Of a stretch of DNA of 64,000 nucleotides, positions 45,501 through 55,039 are shown one piece after another. Under the pieces are notes generated by a model that was given only the letters and a program-made list of their open reading frames with translations, ran no database searches and was not told where the DNA came from. The translations under genes and the position numbers were made by a program. The DNA comes from Delphinus delphis (taxonomy: Eukaryota; Chordata; Mammalia; Artiodactyla; Delphinidae), in assembly GCF_949987515.2 (NCBI RefSeq), contig NC_082694.2, forward strand, positions 45,284,451 to 45,348,450, read 5' to 3'. Position 1 is the first letter of the stretch; every line of letters begins with the position of its first letter.

Positions 45501-46344
45501 CAAGATCATTTTTGACCCACCTCCTAGAGAAATGGAAATAAAAATAAACAAATGAGACCTAATGAAACTTCAAAGCTTTTGCACAGCAAAGGAAACCATA
45601 AACAAGACCAAAAGACAACCCTCAGAATGGGAGAAAATATTTGCAAATGAAGCAACTGACAAAGGATTAATCTCCAAAATTTACAAGCAGCTCATGCAGC
45701 TCAATAACAAAAAAACAAACAACCCAATCCAAACATGGGCAGAAGACCTAAATAGACAGTTTTCCAAAGAAGATACACAGACTGCCAACAAACACATGAA
45801 AGAATGCTCAACATCATTAATCATTAGAGAAATGCAAATCAAAACTACAATGAGATATCATCTCATACCAGTCAGAATGACCATCATCAATAAATCTAGA
45901 AACAATAAATGCTGGAGAGGGTGTGGAGGAAAGGGAACACTCTTGCACTGCTGGTGGGACTGTGAATTGGTTCAGGCACTATGGAGAACAGTATGGAGGT
46001 TCCTTAAAAAACTACAAATGGAACTACCATATGACCCAGCAATCCCACTACTGGGCATATACCCTGAGAAAACCAAAATTCAGAAAGAGTCATGTACCAA
46101 AATGTTCATTGCAGCTCTATTTACAATAGCCCAGAGATGGAAACAACCTAAGTGCCCATCATCAGATGAATGGATAAAGAAGATGTGGCACATATATACA
46201 ATGGCATATTACTCAGCCATAAAAAGAAACGAAATTGAGCTATTTGTAATGAGGTGGATAGACCTAGAGTCTGTCATACAGAGTGAAGTAAGTCAGAAAG
46301 AGAAAGATAAATACCGTATGCTAACACATATCTATGGAATTTAA
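42533..46344 (+). pseudogene. LINE-1 ORF2 (inner), endonuclease and RT open, two lesions in the C-terminal third
   Basis: 945 codons are open from ATG 42533 to TGA 45368-45370. Apurinic-like endonuclease residues are all present: N13 (TLNVNGLN), E42 (LQETH), D144 and N146 (GDFNTPL), D204 (RIDHILG), and S227/D228/H229 (SDHN). The RT palm has [15 protein letters not shown] and LFADDMILY with D701/D702. One oddity is Pro to Leu in RQGCLLSP. A 1-base loss near 45350 ('aactgccaggtac') shifts the frame. A second lesion is TGA 45553-45555 where Trp is expected. The last 260 codons (45562-46344) include the cysteine-rich motif [18 protein letters not shown]. Normal ORF2p is about 1275 residues. ORF2p nicks target DNA and reverse-transcribes L1 RNA. 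Confidence 0.93.
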
Positions 46345-46713
46345 GGAAAAAAAAAAGTCATGAAGAACCTAGGGGTAAGACAGGAATAAAGACACAGACC
46401 TACTAGAGAATGGACTTGAGGATATGGGGAGGGGGAAGGGTGAGCTGTGATAGGGCGAGAGAGAGGCATGGACATATATACACTAACAAACGTAAGGTAG
46501 ATAGCTAGTGGGAAGCAGCCGCATGGCACAGGGATATCGGCTCGGTGCTTTGTGACCGCCTGGAGGGGTGGGATAGGGAGGGTGGAAGTGAAGGAGATGC
46601 AAGAGGGAAGAGATATGGGAACATATGTGTATGTATAACTGATTCACTTTGTTATAAAGCAGATACTAACACACCATTGTAAAGCAATTATACCCCAATA
46701 AAGATGTTAAAAA
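46345..46713 (+). other. LINE-1 3' UTR (inner)
   Basis: Contains a G-rich stretch ('gggagggggaagggtgag', about 46427-46444), as is usual for L1 3' UTRs, then 'ggatagggagggtgg', 'cagatactaacacacc' and 'ccccaataaagatgtt' followed by seven A. The tail is short. Confidence 0.9.
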
Positions 46714-46924
46714 AAGAAGATGTGGCACATATATACAATGGAACATTACTCAGCCATAAAAAGAAACGAAACTGAGTTATTTGTAATGAGGTGTATGGAC
46801 CTAGAGACTGTCATACAGAGTGAAGTAAGTGAGAAAGAGAAAAACAAATACAGTATGCTAACGCATATATATGGAATCTTAAAAAAAAAATGGTACTGAT
46901 GAACCTAGTTCCAGGGCAGGAATA

Positions 46925-47297
46925 AAGAGGTAGACATATGGGACTTCCCTGGTGGCACAGTGGTTAAGAATCCGCCTGCCAATGCAGGGGACGTGGGTTC
47001 GAGCCATGGTCCGGAAAGATCCCACATGCCACAGAGCAACTAAGCCCATGAGCCACAACTACTGAGCCTGCGCTCTAGACCCTACGAGCCACAACTACTG
47101 AGCCTGTGTGCCACAATTACTGAAGCCCAAGCACTCTAGGGCCCATTCTCCATACAAAAGAAGTCACCGCAATGAGAAGCCCATGCACCACAAAGTAGAG
47201 TAGCCCCGGCTCACCACAACTAAAGAAAGCCCACGTGTAGCAACGAAGACCCAATGCAGCCATAAATAAATAAATAAATAAATAAGAGGTAGACGTA
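46925..47297 (+). mobile_element. CHR-1-like SINE in the outer L1 3' UTR
   Basis: The body is 46939-47283: 'gggacttccctggtggcacagtgg', B box 'gggttcgagccatgg', full body and (AAATA)n tail. 'aagaggtagacata' (46925-46938) and 'aagaggtagacgta' (47284-47297) differ at one site. Confidence 0.92.
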
Positions 47298-47618
47298 GAA
47301 AGTGGACTTGAGGACATGGGGTAGGAGGGCGAAGCTAGGGCAAAGCTGAGGCGAAGTGAGAATAGCATCGACATATACACACTACCGAATGTAAAATATG
47401 CTGGGAAGAAGCAGCATAGCACAGGGAGATCGCCTCAATGCTTTGCGATGACCTAGAGGGGTGGGATAGGGAGAATGGGAGGGAGGCTCAAGAGGGAGGG
47501 GTATGGAGACATGGGTATGCATACGACTGATTCGATTTGTTGTGCAACAGAAACTAACATAGTATTGTGAAGCAATTATACTTCAATAAAGATCTAGTAA
47601 AAAATAAATTTAAAAAAT
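47298..47618 (+). other. LINE-1 3' UTR end (outer)
   Basis: Resumes after the SINE with 'agaaagtggacttgaggac', the G-rich block, 'ctagaggggtgggatagg' and 'cagaaactaacatag', and ends 'cttcaataaagatctag' plus A-rich tail at the 14-bp target duplication. Confidence 0.9.
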
Positions 47619-47911
47619 AAAAAGTAAAATCAAAAGATAAAAAGATGGACAATAAGACGGGAAAAATAAGACACTTAAAGAATCATTACAGAATGTCCAA
47701 CATCTGACTGATAGGATTTCCAGAAAAAGGAAACAGAAAAAAAAAAAAAAAAGAAAAAAGGATGGAAAGAAATCAGGAAATAAATCAAAGAAAATATCTC
47801 AGGACTACAAAACATGCAATTTAGACATGCAATCTCAGATCTAAAAGCCCACTAAATGCCAGCCCAATGAATAAAAAAAAAGACACCAAGTCACAGAATG
47901 AAATTTCAGGA

Positions 47912-50180
47912 TACAGTAAGTCCCCTACATACGAATAAGTTCCATTCCAAGCGCACCTTTGTAAGTCCAGTTTGTTCATAAGTCCACAAAGTTAGCCTAG
48001 GTACCCAACTAACACAATCGGCTATATAGTGCTGTATTGTAATAGGTTTATAATACTTTTCACACAAATAATACATAAAAACAATCAAAAGAATAAAGAA
48101 AACATTTTTAATCTTACAGTACAGTACCTTGAAAATTACAGTAGTACCGTACAACAGCTGGCATACAGGGGCTTGCATTCAAGTGAACAGGCAAGAAGCG
48201 TTACTGACTGGAAGAGAGAGAGGAGGTGGGAGATGGTAGAGCTGAAGGATTGTCAGCAATGGAGATGGAAAGCAATTTCACTCACACCTGACGTTGATGG
48301 CACAGATTCTGGTTCCTTGCTGGATTCAATTCTATCTACCCTCTTGAAAAAATGATCCAGTGATGTCTGGGTAGTAGCTCTTTTTTTCCCATCATAGATG
48401 ACACTGTAGCACTGGATTGCATTCTGAACGGCTGCTGCAACTTTTGTGTACCGTTCCACACTCGGGTCCTGGGCCTCAAAGACTAACAGTGCCTCCTCAA
48501 ATAAAGAAAATCCCCTTGCCATTTCCCGTGTCGTGACTCTCTTCGATTCTTCAGTTACTTCTTCCTCTTGTCTATCTTCGTCCTTTCTCTGGGCCTCCAA
48601 TTCCATCAGGTCTTCATTAGTAAGCTCCTCATGTTACACAGCATGGAGTTCAACAAAGCCATCCTCTTGCAGATCTAGCTCCAGCTTCTTGCTGAGGGTC
48701 ACTAAGTTGCTGAAGACCTCTTTGGACTCTTCATCCACCTTCTCAAATCCACAAAAATCGTGAACAAACTTCAGGCAAATGTTCTTCCAAACCCCATTCA
48801 TGGTGACGACTGTAACCTCATGCCAAGCAGAGTCAATGCTTTTATGGCCTTGTAGATATTACAATCCTTCCAAAATTGTCACAAGGTTGTTCCTGATTTG
48901 TCACTTGCCTTTACTGCCTGACGAAAAGTGTAACGTAAATAATATTTCTTGAAAGTCGCTATAACTCCCTAGTCTATAGGTTGCATGAGCGACGTAGTAT
49001 TTGGTGGCAGGTGCACTATTTTGACATTGGGATGAACGTTGTCCATGAATGTGGGTGGCCCGAAGCACTGTCAAGCAGCAAAAATTGTTGAATGGGACAT
49101 CCTTCTCCAAGCAATATTTCTCTACCTCTGGCATAAGGTGGTGGAAAAACCAGTCCTGGAAAATGGCCTGTGTAACCCAGGCTTTGGGGTTACTTTCCAC
49201 ATAACAGGAAGAGAGCTCTTGGCTATGTTTCTAAGGGCTCTTGGGTTCTCTGAATGATAAACTGAGGCTTCAGCTTCATATCGCCAGAAGCATTGCCACC
49301 AAACTAGAGTTAACCTATCCTTTGCTGCTTTATAGGCTGGCATCAAGTTCTCCTCCTTACTGATATAACTTTGGTCTGGCATCCTCCTCCAGTACAGTCC
49401 TGTCTCATCCACAGTAAAAACCTGCTCGGGTAAATACGTGCCTTCATCAATAATTTCTCAAAGTGTTTCACGAAATTCCCAGGCAGCTACTGTATCTGTA
49501 CTCACTGCCTCGCCACTTACTTTTACGTTGTGAAGGTTGGCTCTAGCCTTGAATTGATGAAACCAGCCATGGCTGGCATTAAAAGATGCGCCCTCTGATT
49601 CTTCGCTGTGTTTCTTCTTCAAGTCTTCATAAAGGCTTTTAGCTTCCTCTTGAATTAGCATTAATCTGAGCAGGACTTGACGCTGATGCTGATCCTGCAT
49701 CCACACACTGAGAAATTTCTCCATCTCCTCCATCACTTTTCCACATTTCTTCAATATTATTATCAACATCATTAGCACAGCAGACTTCACATGTTCCATG
49801 CTCTTGTCCTTGTTCTTTAGAATCGTGCTGATGGTTGAACAATTCATATTATAAGAACAAGTGACATCTACCATCTTTTTGCCCTGCTCCACTCTCAATT
49901 ATGTTCACTTTTGTTTCCATCGTTATCGCTTAGTACTTCTTAGTAGTACCAGCTACATCACTGCTGTTTTTAGACTTGCTTCTGCGCATCCTGGGCTTGA
50001 AATAAAGATACTGTACTACTGTACTCTGTGAAGTACACAAAAGCACAACCACTTGTAGAGGATGCACGCACATGCCAATGTACGCCAGACACATGAACTT
50101 ACATGATTGGACATGCAAATGCACGTTCGTATCTTTGAAAGTTTGCAACTTGAAGGTTTGTATGTAAGGGACTTACCGTA
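47912..50180 (-). mobile_element. Complete Tigger (TIGD1-like) DNA transposon, 2265 bp
   Basis: The element is 47914-50178, flanked by TA (47912-47913 and 50179-50180), the pogo/Tigger target duplication. The ends are inverted repeats: left 'cagtaagtcccctacatacg' and right complement 'tgtatgtaagggacttaccg', which differ at a few sites. The whole transposase region lies on the minus strand. It is inserted in the HAL1-like element, whose text resumes on the right at 'ctaagaataaacttaaaac'. Confidence 0.92.
48253..49983 (-). pseudogene. TIGD1-like transposase pseudogene, complete span
   Basis: Order on the minus strand: N-terminal HTH region (about 49960-49750; VEQGKKMVDVTCSYNMNCSTISTILKNKD), second DNA-binding region (GASFNASHGWFHQFKARANLHN), then TGA at 49462-49460 after AAWEFRETL. 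The DDE core follows (VDETGLYWRRMPDQ; VTQAIFQDWFFHHLMPEVEKYCLEKD; YYLRYTFRQAVKA). The C-terminal tail is 48606-48253 (MELEAQRKDEDRQEEEVTEE...TSLDHFFKRVDRIESSKEPE). Several more frameshifts separate these. It resembles the TIGD1 family closely, but this is a mobile copy with TIRs and TA, not a domesticated host gene. Confidence 0.88.
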
Positions 50181-50804
50181 CTAAGAATAAACTTAAAACT
50201 TCTAAGGGATTGGAGGAGGAGATAATTACACAAAACGTTATCAGTAATCAGAATAGGCATCAAACTTCTTGATAGCGATGGAGTTCACAAAACAATGAAA
50301 CAAAGCCTTTCTGGTTTGGAGCAGAAGATATTTTCATCCTAGAATTAAGTAACAATCAACTATGAGGGTAAATATGGAAGGACATCTGTGCACCCTTTCT
50401 CAGAAAACTACTGAAGATGGGTCCCAGTAAAATGAGGGACCTAACAAAAAAGAGGAAAACATGAAAGCTGGGAAACAAGGAATGTCATACATAAAACTAC
50501 TAGAGGGACTTCGGTCCTGGGACGAAAATCCAGGTAGCAACCAATCCAGACAGGAGCAGGAGGTCAGAGATAATCAATAGACTATCTGAAATGGTAAATG
50601 TAGTGTTGATAAGCTTCTGAAAGTCTAATTAAACATTTGGTTAGAGTAACAGAAAACTGGTAAGATGAAAAGCTAGGCAGTTCTTAACGCCAAAGAAAAC
50701 GAACAGCTGTACAATGACGGAAAAGTAATGAAAGTATGCTTAATTGGTTTACTAATGACCAACACTTACATAATAAGGTAAATACTGAATTAACTAGAAA
50801 TTAG

Positions 50805-50874
50805 CTTAGGATTATATTATAATCCTAAGGATTATAATATAATCCTAAGGAATATAATCCTTAGGATTATATTA
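50805..50874. repeat. Cluster of AT-rich palindromes
   Basis: 50805-50829 is a perfect palindrome (12-bp arms around one base, CTTAGGATTATA). 50828-50846 is another with 9-bp arms. 50835-50851 pairs with 50858-50874 over 17 bp with a 6-base loop. All are built from the unit 'ccttaggattata' in alternating orientation. Confidence 0.9.
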
Positions 50875-51275
50875 AGGGTGTGGCGTTAATAAAGTCTAAA
50901 ATTTATAAATCAAGAAACAGCAGTATAGCTATAGGCATATTATATCAGGAAAAGCTGCCAAAGATTTAAAAGCCTCAGCTCAGGGGAGAGAGAAAGCACT
51001 GCTTTTTTAAATTTTTAATATAAACTTTGTAGTATTATTTAACATTTTGTATAATTTTGATTTTTAAAATATTTATACTGCCCCCTAAGAAAAGAACCAA
51101 TGAGAATAAATCCAGAGATTATTCATATTTTAGCTTGTACCAAGCATTAATGCCAACACTCTACTTGGTTCAAATTCTCTTTGGAGATCCAACATTTGCT
51201 GAATTTAAAAAAAGCTCATTGCTCCATATGTCCTGTCTCCCTCAGCAACCAATATTTCAAAGATTGTATTTGAAA

Positions 51276-51333
51276 TACTTCAAATATTGAAGTACTTAAT
51301 ATTTGAATTACTTCAACTATTGAAGTAATTCAA
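51276..51333. repeat. Inverted repeats built on TTGAAGTA
   Basis: 51277-51293 ('acttcaa', 3-base centre, 'ttgaagt') and 51303-51333 (14-bp arms TTGAATTACTTCAA / TTGAAGTAATTCAA around CTA). 'aatatttgaatta' recurs between and after them. Confidence 0.85.
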
Positions 51334-51879
51334 TATTTGAATTACAGTGGATAAAAAAATTTCTCTTCTAGTTCCTGTGTGTGATTAGTGACTATCCCAA
51401 AGCATGAAATATGATTTAAAAATATTTGTTCTCTGAATGTTCATTTATTCTTCATATTTACTACATCACCTCTGCATGGCATTTGATAACCAAATGAAAG
51501 CCTCCCTTACTTTGCTTTGCGTTAGCCTGGTTCTCCTTCAATCCCCTCTAAGGTCATGACTCCATTACATCATTTAGGGTCTTCTCTGCTGTAACTCCTA
51601 ATTTATGTAATTACTACATTTCACCTTAAAAATTGCCAAACATTCAGTGTTCTATAAACAACAGTATTGTGTATATTTTTGCTAACAACAAATATACATG
51701 TATTACAGTAAAGAAGTTTATAAATTCAGAACCTATTAACAATCTAGAGTAAATACACTTTTAGCATAATAAAATGTATTTTTCTGAAGTCTATGTGACA
51801 GTAAATAACTATCATAGAATTGAATTAATCAAACATAGACTCAATATTCTTTTTTTTTTAATTTTTAAAAATATTCTAG

Positions 51880-52026
51880 GGAATTCCCTGGTGGTCCAGT
51901 GGTTAGGACTCTGCAATTTCACTGCTGGGGTCTGGGTTCAATCCCTGGTCAGGGAACTAAGATCCCATGAACCGCACAGCACTGCAAAAAAAAAAAACAA
52001 AAAAAACAAAAAAAACAAAAAAAACC
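51880..52026 (+). mobile_element. CHR-family SINE (short type)
   Basis: 'gggaattccctggtggtccagtgg', B box 'gggttcaatccctggtcagg', 'ggaactaagatccc', then a tail of (A)8C repeats (about 51986-52026). This is the short CHRS-like class. No clear target duplication. Confidence 0.87.
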
Positions 52027-52150
52027 CACTCCCGTGTATTCTTAATGTAGGAATCAACAGGTATTATAGTAGAAAACAAAGTACAGGTGACAGATGGCAA
52101 CTAAAATGCCTTCAGGCACAACATGCAACATACTTACTATTTTCTGAATA

Positions 52151-52393
52151 AAAAATCTAGACCCAGGGCTTCCCTGGTGGCGCAGTGGTTGAGAGTCCGC
52201 CTGCCGATGCAGGGGACACGGGTTCGTGCCCCAGTCCAGGAAGATCCCACATGCCGCGGAGCAGCTAGGTCCGTGAGCCATGGCTGCTGAGCCTGTGCGT
52301 CCGGAGGCTGTGCTCCGCAACGGGAGAGGCCACAACAGTGAGAGGCCCGCGTACTGCAAAAAAAAAAAAAAAAAAAAAAAAATCTAGACCCAG
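52151..52393 (+). mobile_element. CHR-2-like SINE with 16-bp duplications
   Basis: The body is 52167-52377: 'ggcttccctggtggcgcagtgg', B box 'gggttcgtgcccc', GC-rich body ending 'gcccgcgtactgc' and a pure A tail. 'aaaaatctagacccag' is perfect at 52151-52166 and 52378-52393. Minus-strand frames through it are incidental. Confidence 0.94.
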
Positions 52394-53029
52394 ATAAGCA
52401 GAAATGCTTTGGGAGGAAAATAATAAATAACTTGAAACCCAAAACTGTCCCAGAAAATCCAAAATATGTCACTGGAAGTACACATCATTATAAACACAGG
52501 GAGAGACACCATTCAATCAAAGAATACAGTGAGGGTCCATTTAATACTCACTTATCCATCTAGAATTCAACTGCATATTCTCAGCAAATTTTTTTTTAAA
52601 AAAGAGAAATAAAAATCTAAGTAGTACAGGCAATTATGCTTCTGTTAAACTCAATGAACATATGCCCTTGCTAATGGATATGATCAAACCTAAATTGTTC
52701 TACTGATGTTGACAAACCTGTGAAGAGAATGTATGATTTTATTTGAAGGGTATCCTTGACCATGGGTAAAGAACCCAGAAGCATTGCCCGTGTCACCAGG
52801 CCATGAGTAGTGATGTCTTCTTTGCTGCCTATCAGATTTACAGATGACTAGTTCAACCAGTGGAACTCTCTACTAATATGTTGGTTCCACTATCTAATAA
52901 TACACTAATCCTTTTCAAAGGAGGGCCTCATTTTGTGGTCAAGCTGGTAGAAGGCCAACTCTTTTCCCTGTTCTCTGAAGAACATTGACAAATGGATTTC
53001 TCTCTTGAGTTCAATTATGTTAATCCAAA
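52394..53029. other. Low-copy DNA, no feature recognised
   Basis: No repeat family or convincing coding potential. Confidence 0.45.
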
Positions 53030-53165
53030 AAGAGCACACATTTTGGAATCAGAGGGATCTAGATTTAGGTAATTTACTTAACTCCCTTGAGCTTCAGTTT
53101 CTATGTCTAGAAAGTGAGAGAAATAATAATATCTGTATTATATATATATGGTACTATATCTTGAG
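53030..53165 (+). mobile_element. MIR fragment
   Basis: 'ttggaatcagagggatctag', 'aatttacttaactcccttgagcttcagttt' and 'aataataatatctg' follow MIR order. A short AT run is at its right edge. Confidence 0.55.
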
Positions 53166-53376
53166 GGCACTATATCTACATTATAAGTCTGTGTGCTTCT
53201 CACAATACATGCTGTAGAATACATATTCAATTTTAGTTTGTGCCACTCCTTTTCTACTTGACTTCTTCTAGTCTGAGGGCTAACACTAACAATTTCTTTC
53301 CCTAATTTATTTAGCTTGGTTTTCTTATCTCTAGAGAATTCCTGCCTCACTAGATTACTATGAGGACACATATAGA

Positions 53377-53707
53377 AAAACAATGGGAGGACTTCTCTGG
53401 TGGCGCAGTGGTTAAGAATCCTCCTGCCAATGCAGGGGACATGAGTTCAATCCCTGGTCTGGGAAGATCCCACATGCTGCAGAGCAGTTAAGCCCGTGTG
53501 CCACAACTACTGAGCCTGCATGCCTAGAGACTGTGCTCTGCAACAAGAGAAGGCACCGCAATAAGCCCACACACTGCAACAAAGAGTAGCCCCCACTCAC
53601 CACAACTAGAGAAAGCCCATGCACAACAACGAAGACCCAACGCAGGTAAAAATAAAAATAAAATTAAATAAATAAATTTATTTAAAAAAAAGAAAGGAAA
53701 ACAATGG
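53377..53707 (+). mobile_element. CHR-1-like SINE with 10-bp duplications
   Basis: The body is about 53389-53697: 'ggacttctctggtggcgcagtgg', B box 'gagttcaatccctgg', body shortened by a few bases, AAATA-rich tail. 'aaaacaatgg' occurs at 53377-53386 and 53698-53707. Confidence 0.9.
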
Positions 53708-53985
53708 TAGAGATGTCAAATCCTTTAAACAAAAGTCTCCTGTATTCAGATGAGTTATTTGTTCCTTCTTTCTTTAGGTATGTGGACAATCATCTCACCT
53801 TGTTTTATGAGCAAAACTGCTACAGATATAATCATCAGAGATTTACAGATGTGGCAGAGCTAACCAAGGAAATCTTTAGGAAATATTCGAGGGCCTCAGC
53901 TTCACTCTTTAATTAGAGCGTGGTTAACAGATTGTACTGTTATACATTCTCTTGTGTAGAAACTGCCTCTAGGCTAAGCTGGAAG
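53708..53985. other. Low-copy DNA with a short unassigned frame
   Basis: A 70-codon frame at 53704-53916 (+) ends ...KEIFRKYSRASASLFN. A pyrimidine-rich stretch ending in AG (53762-53776) lies inside it and could be read as a splice acceptor. I do not recognise the peptide and have no support for an exon. Confidence 0.25.
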
Positions 53986-54430
53986 AGTTCCACAGTGTCC
54001 TGGACCTCTGAATACAAAACCCAGGAGTCTAGCTTGAAACTGGAGTGTCATCCTCAACTCTTTCCTGAACTCTCATCTCAATACTGATTAAACATATCTT
54101 GAATTAGTCACTTCATCTCCGTCTCCAATGCCAATGCCCCAGGTCAGGCCCCCACTGGCTCTCAGCTAGATACCAGCAAAAGTCAGCCACCTGCTCACCT
54201 AATCTCCAGTCCTTCCTGATCAACCCAACTCCTTGCTGTCAACAGAGGGCTCTTTTTAAAAAATTAACTCCATCAGACAAGTTACATGGCTGATGAAAAC
54301 AATGACCCCTCCACCACCCCCAAAGAAAGCCAGAATTCCTTGACCTGCAAAACAGCCTCCTTTATATTCTAACCCAGGCTACCTTTCTAGCCTCACCAAT
54401 TCCACCCAACACCACCACCCCCTCCCACTC
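53986..54430 (+). mobile_element. L2-like LINE fragment, diverged
   Basis: 'ggagtgtcatcctcaactc', 'cacttcatctccgtctccaatgcc' and the 'ctctttttaaaaaattaactccatcagac' region follow the order of L2 consensus text around the 3' end of its RT frame. Strongly mutated. Confidence 0.5.
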
Positions 54431-54801
54431 AATTGCTTAGTGAAACAACATAGCATTGTGTCTAAAACTAATGCTAATCAATTCTCTAGTTCTTCCTTTT
54501 AGTAATGGAATGCTCAAGTTTTCGCTGAGCATCAGGACACCCTAAGTGTGATCATGTGACTAGATTGTGACCAATGGGGTGTAAAGGAAAGTGTTGTGTG
54601 CTTATTTTTGAGTTTCGTCATTAAAAGGAAGTTTCTTGCTCAAAGAAAACCAAAATAGTACTGTTATGTTAAGAAGACTGTTCAAACCACAGCCAAGTAA
54701 AATCCAGAAACTAAAGTGACCCATTATCTGCTGAATAAGAGAAACAGAACATTCAAGAAATTTAAAGTAAGATCAGTCTGTCAGCAGAATTTCTTAAGAA
54801 T
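54431..54801. other. Low-copy DNA
   Basis: Nothing recognised. Confidence 0.4.
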
Positions 54802-55039
54802 TTCAAACTTCCGGGCTTCCCTGGTTGAGTGGTTGAGGGTCCGCCTGCCGATGCAGGGGACACGGGTTCGTGCCCCGGTCCGGGAGGATCCCACATGCCG
54901 CGGGGCGGCTGGGCCCGTGAGCCATGGCCGCTGAGCCTGCACGTCCGGAGCCTGTGCTTTGCAACGGGAGAGGCCACAACAGTCACAACAGTGAGAGGTC
55001 CGCGTACAGAAAAAAAAAAAAAAAGCACTTCAAACTTCC
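54802..55039 (+). mobile_element. CHR-2-like SINE with damaged A box
   Basis: The body is 54813-55028. The head reads 'gggcttccctggttgagtgg', which lacks the bases that normally form the A box (TGGCGCAGTGG). The B box 'gggttcgtgccccgg' is intact. 'cacaacagt' is duplicated in tandem near the 3' end (54975-54992). The target duplication is 'ttcaaacttcc' at 54802-54812 and 55029-55039. Confidence 0.9.

Larger units (their letters stand above)
39185..46721 (+). mobile_element. Inner full-length LINE-1, best-preserved element in the window
   Basis: It lies inside the 3' part of the outer L1: the outer sequence stops at '...caagaagat' (39192) and resumes at 'gtggcacatatatacaatgg' (46722). The target-site duplication 'aagaagat' occurs at 39185-39192 and 46714-46721. 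About 7.5 kb in all: 5' UTR, ORF1, spacer, ORF2, 3' UTR, AATAAA (46697-46702) and a short A tail. Eighteen purine-rich bases (39193-39210) lie between the left duplication and the apparent 5' end of the element. Confidence 0.94.
32605..47632 (+). mobile_element. Outer full-length LINE-1, interrupted by a second L1 and three SINEs
   Basis: The element is 32619-39192 plus 46722-47618. Perfect 14-bp target duplications 'aaaaagtaaaatca' lie at 32605-32618 and 47619-47632. Order: 5' UTR (32619-33913), ORF1, ORF2, cysteine-rich tail, 3' UTR ending 'cttcaataaagatctag' plus A-rich tail. Secondary insertions: SINEs at 38140-38420, 38612-38900 and 46939-47283, and the inner L1 at 39193-46713. Both ORFs have many stops, so it is older than the inner L1. 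Confidence 0.93.
31961..50650 (+). mobile_element. Ancient HAL1/L1M-like element (ORF1-type), split by later insertions
   Basis: Recognisable pieces are 31961-32225, 32552-32618, 47633-47911 and 50181-50650. They carry strings such as 'cagaggagacaaaggtaatg', 'tccaacatctgactgatagg', 'cccactaaatgccagcccaatg' and 'ggagcaggaggtcagag', which follow the ORF1-only HAL1/L1M consensus in order. The pieces join exactly when the SINE (32226-32551), outer L1 (32619-47632) and Tigger (47914-50180) are removed with one copy of each target duplication. It is too old to read as protein. Confidence 0.6.
50651..51842. other. Low-copy AT-rich DNA with palindrome clusters
   Basis: Apart from the inverted repeats at 50805-50874 and 51276-51333 I see no family or gene. 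A 77-codon frame at 51057-51290 is not recognisable. Confidence 0.45.

Noticed and set aside
48253..49983. Possible domesticated TIGD1-type host gene
   Set aside because: The locus has terminal inverted repeats, TA duplications, a shared nonsense codon and several frameshifts, so it is a transposon copy and not a host gene.
53704..53916. Possible exon with a pyrimidine tract and AG
   Set aside because: Peptide not recognised, no matching donor or neighbouring exon, and splice-like signals are frequent by chance.
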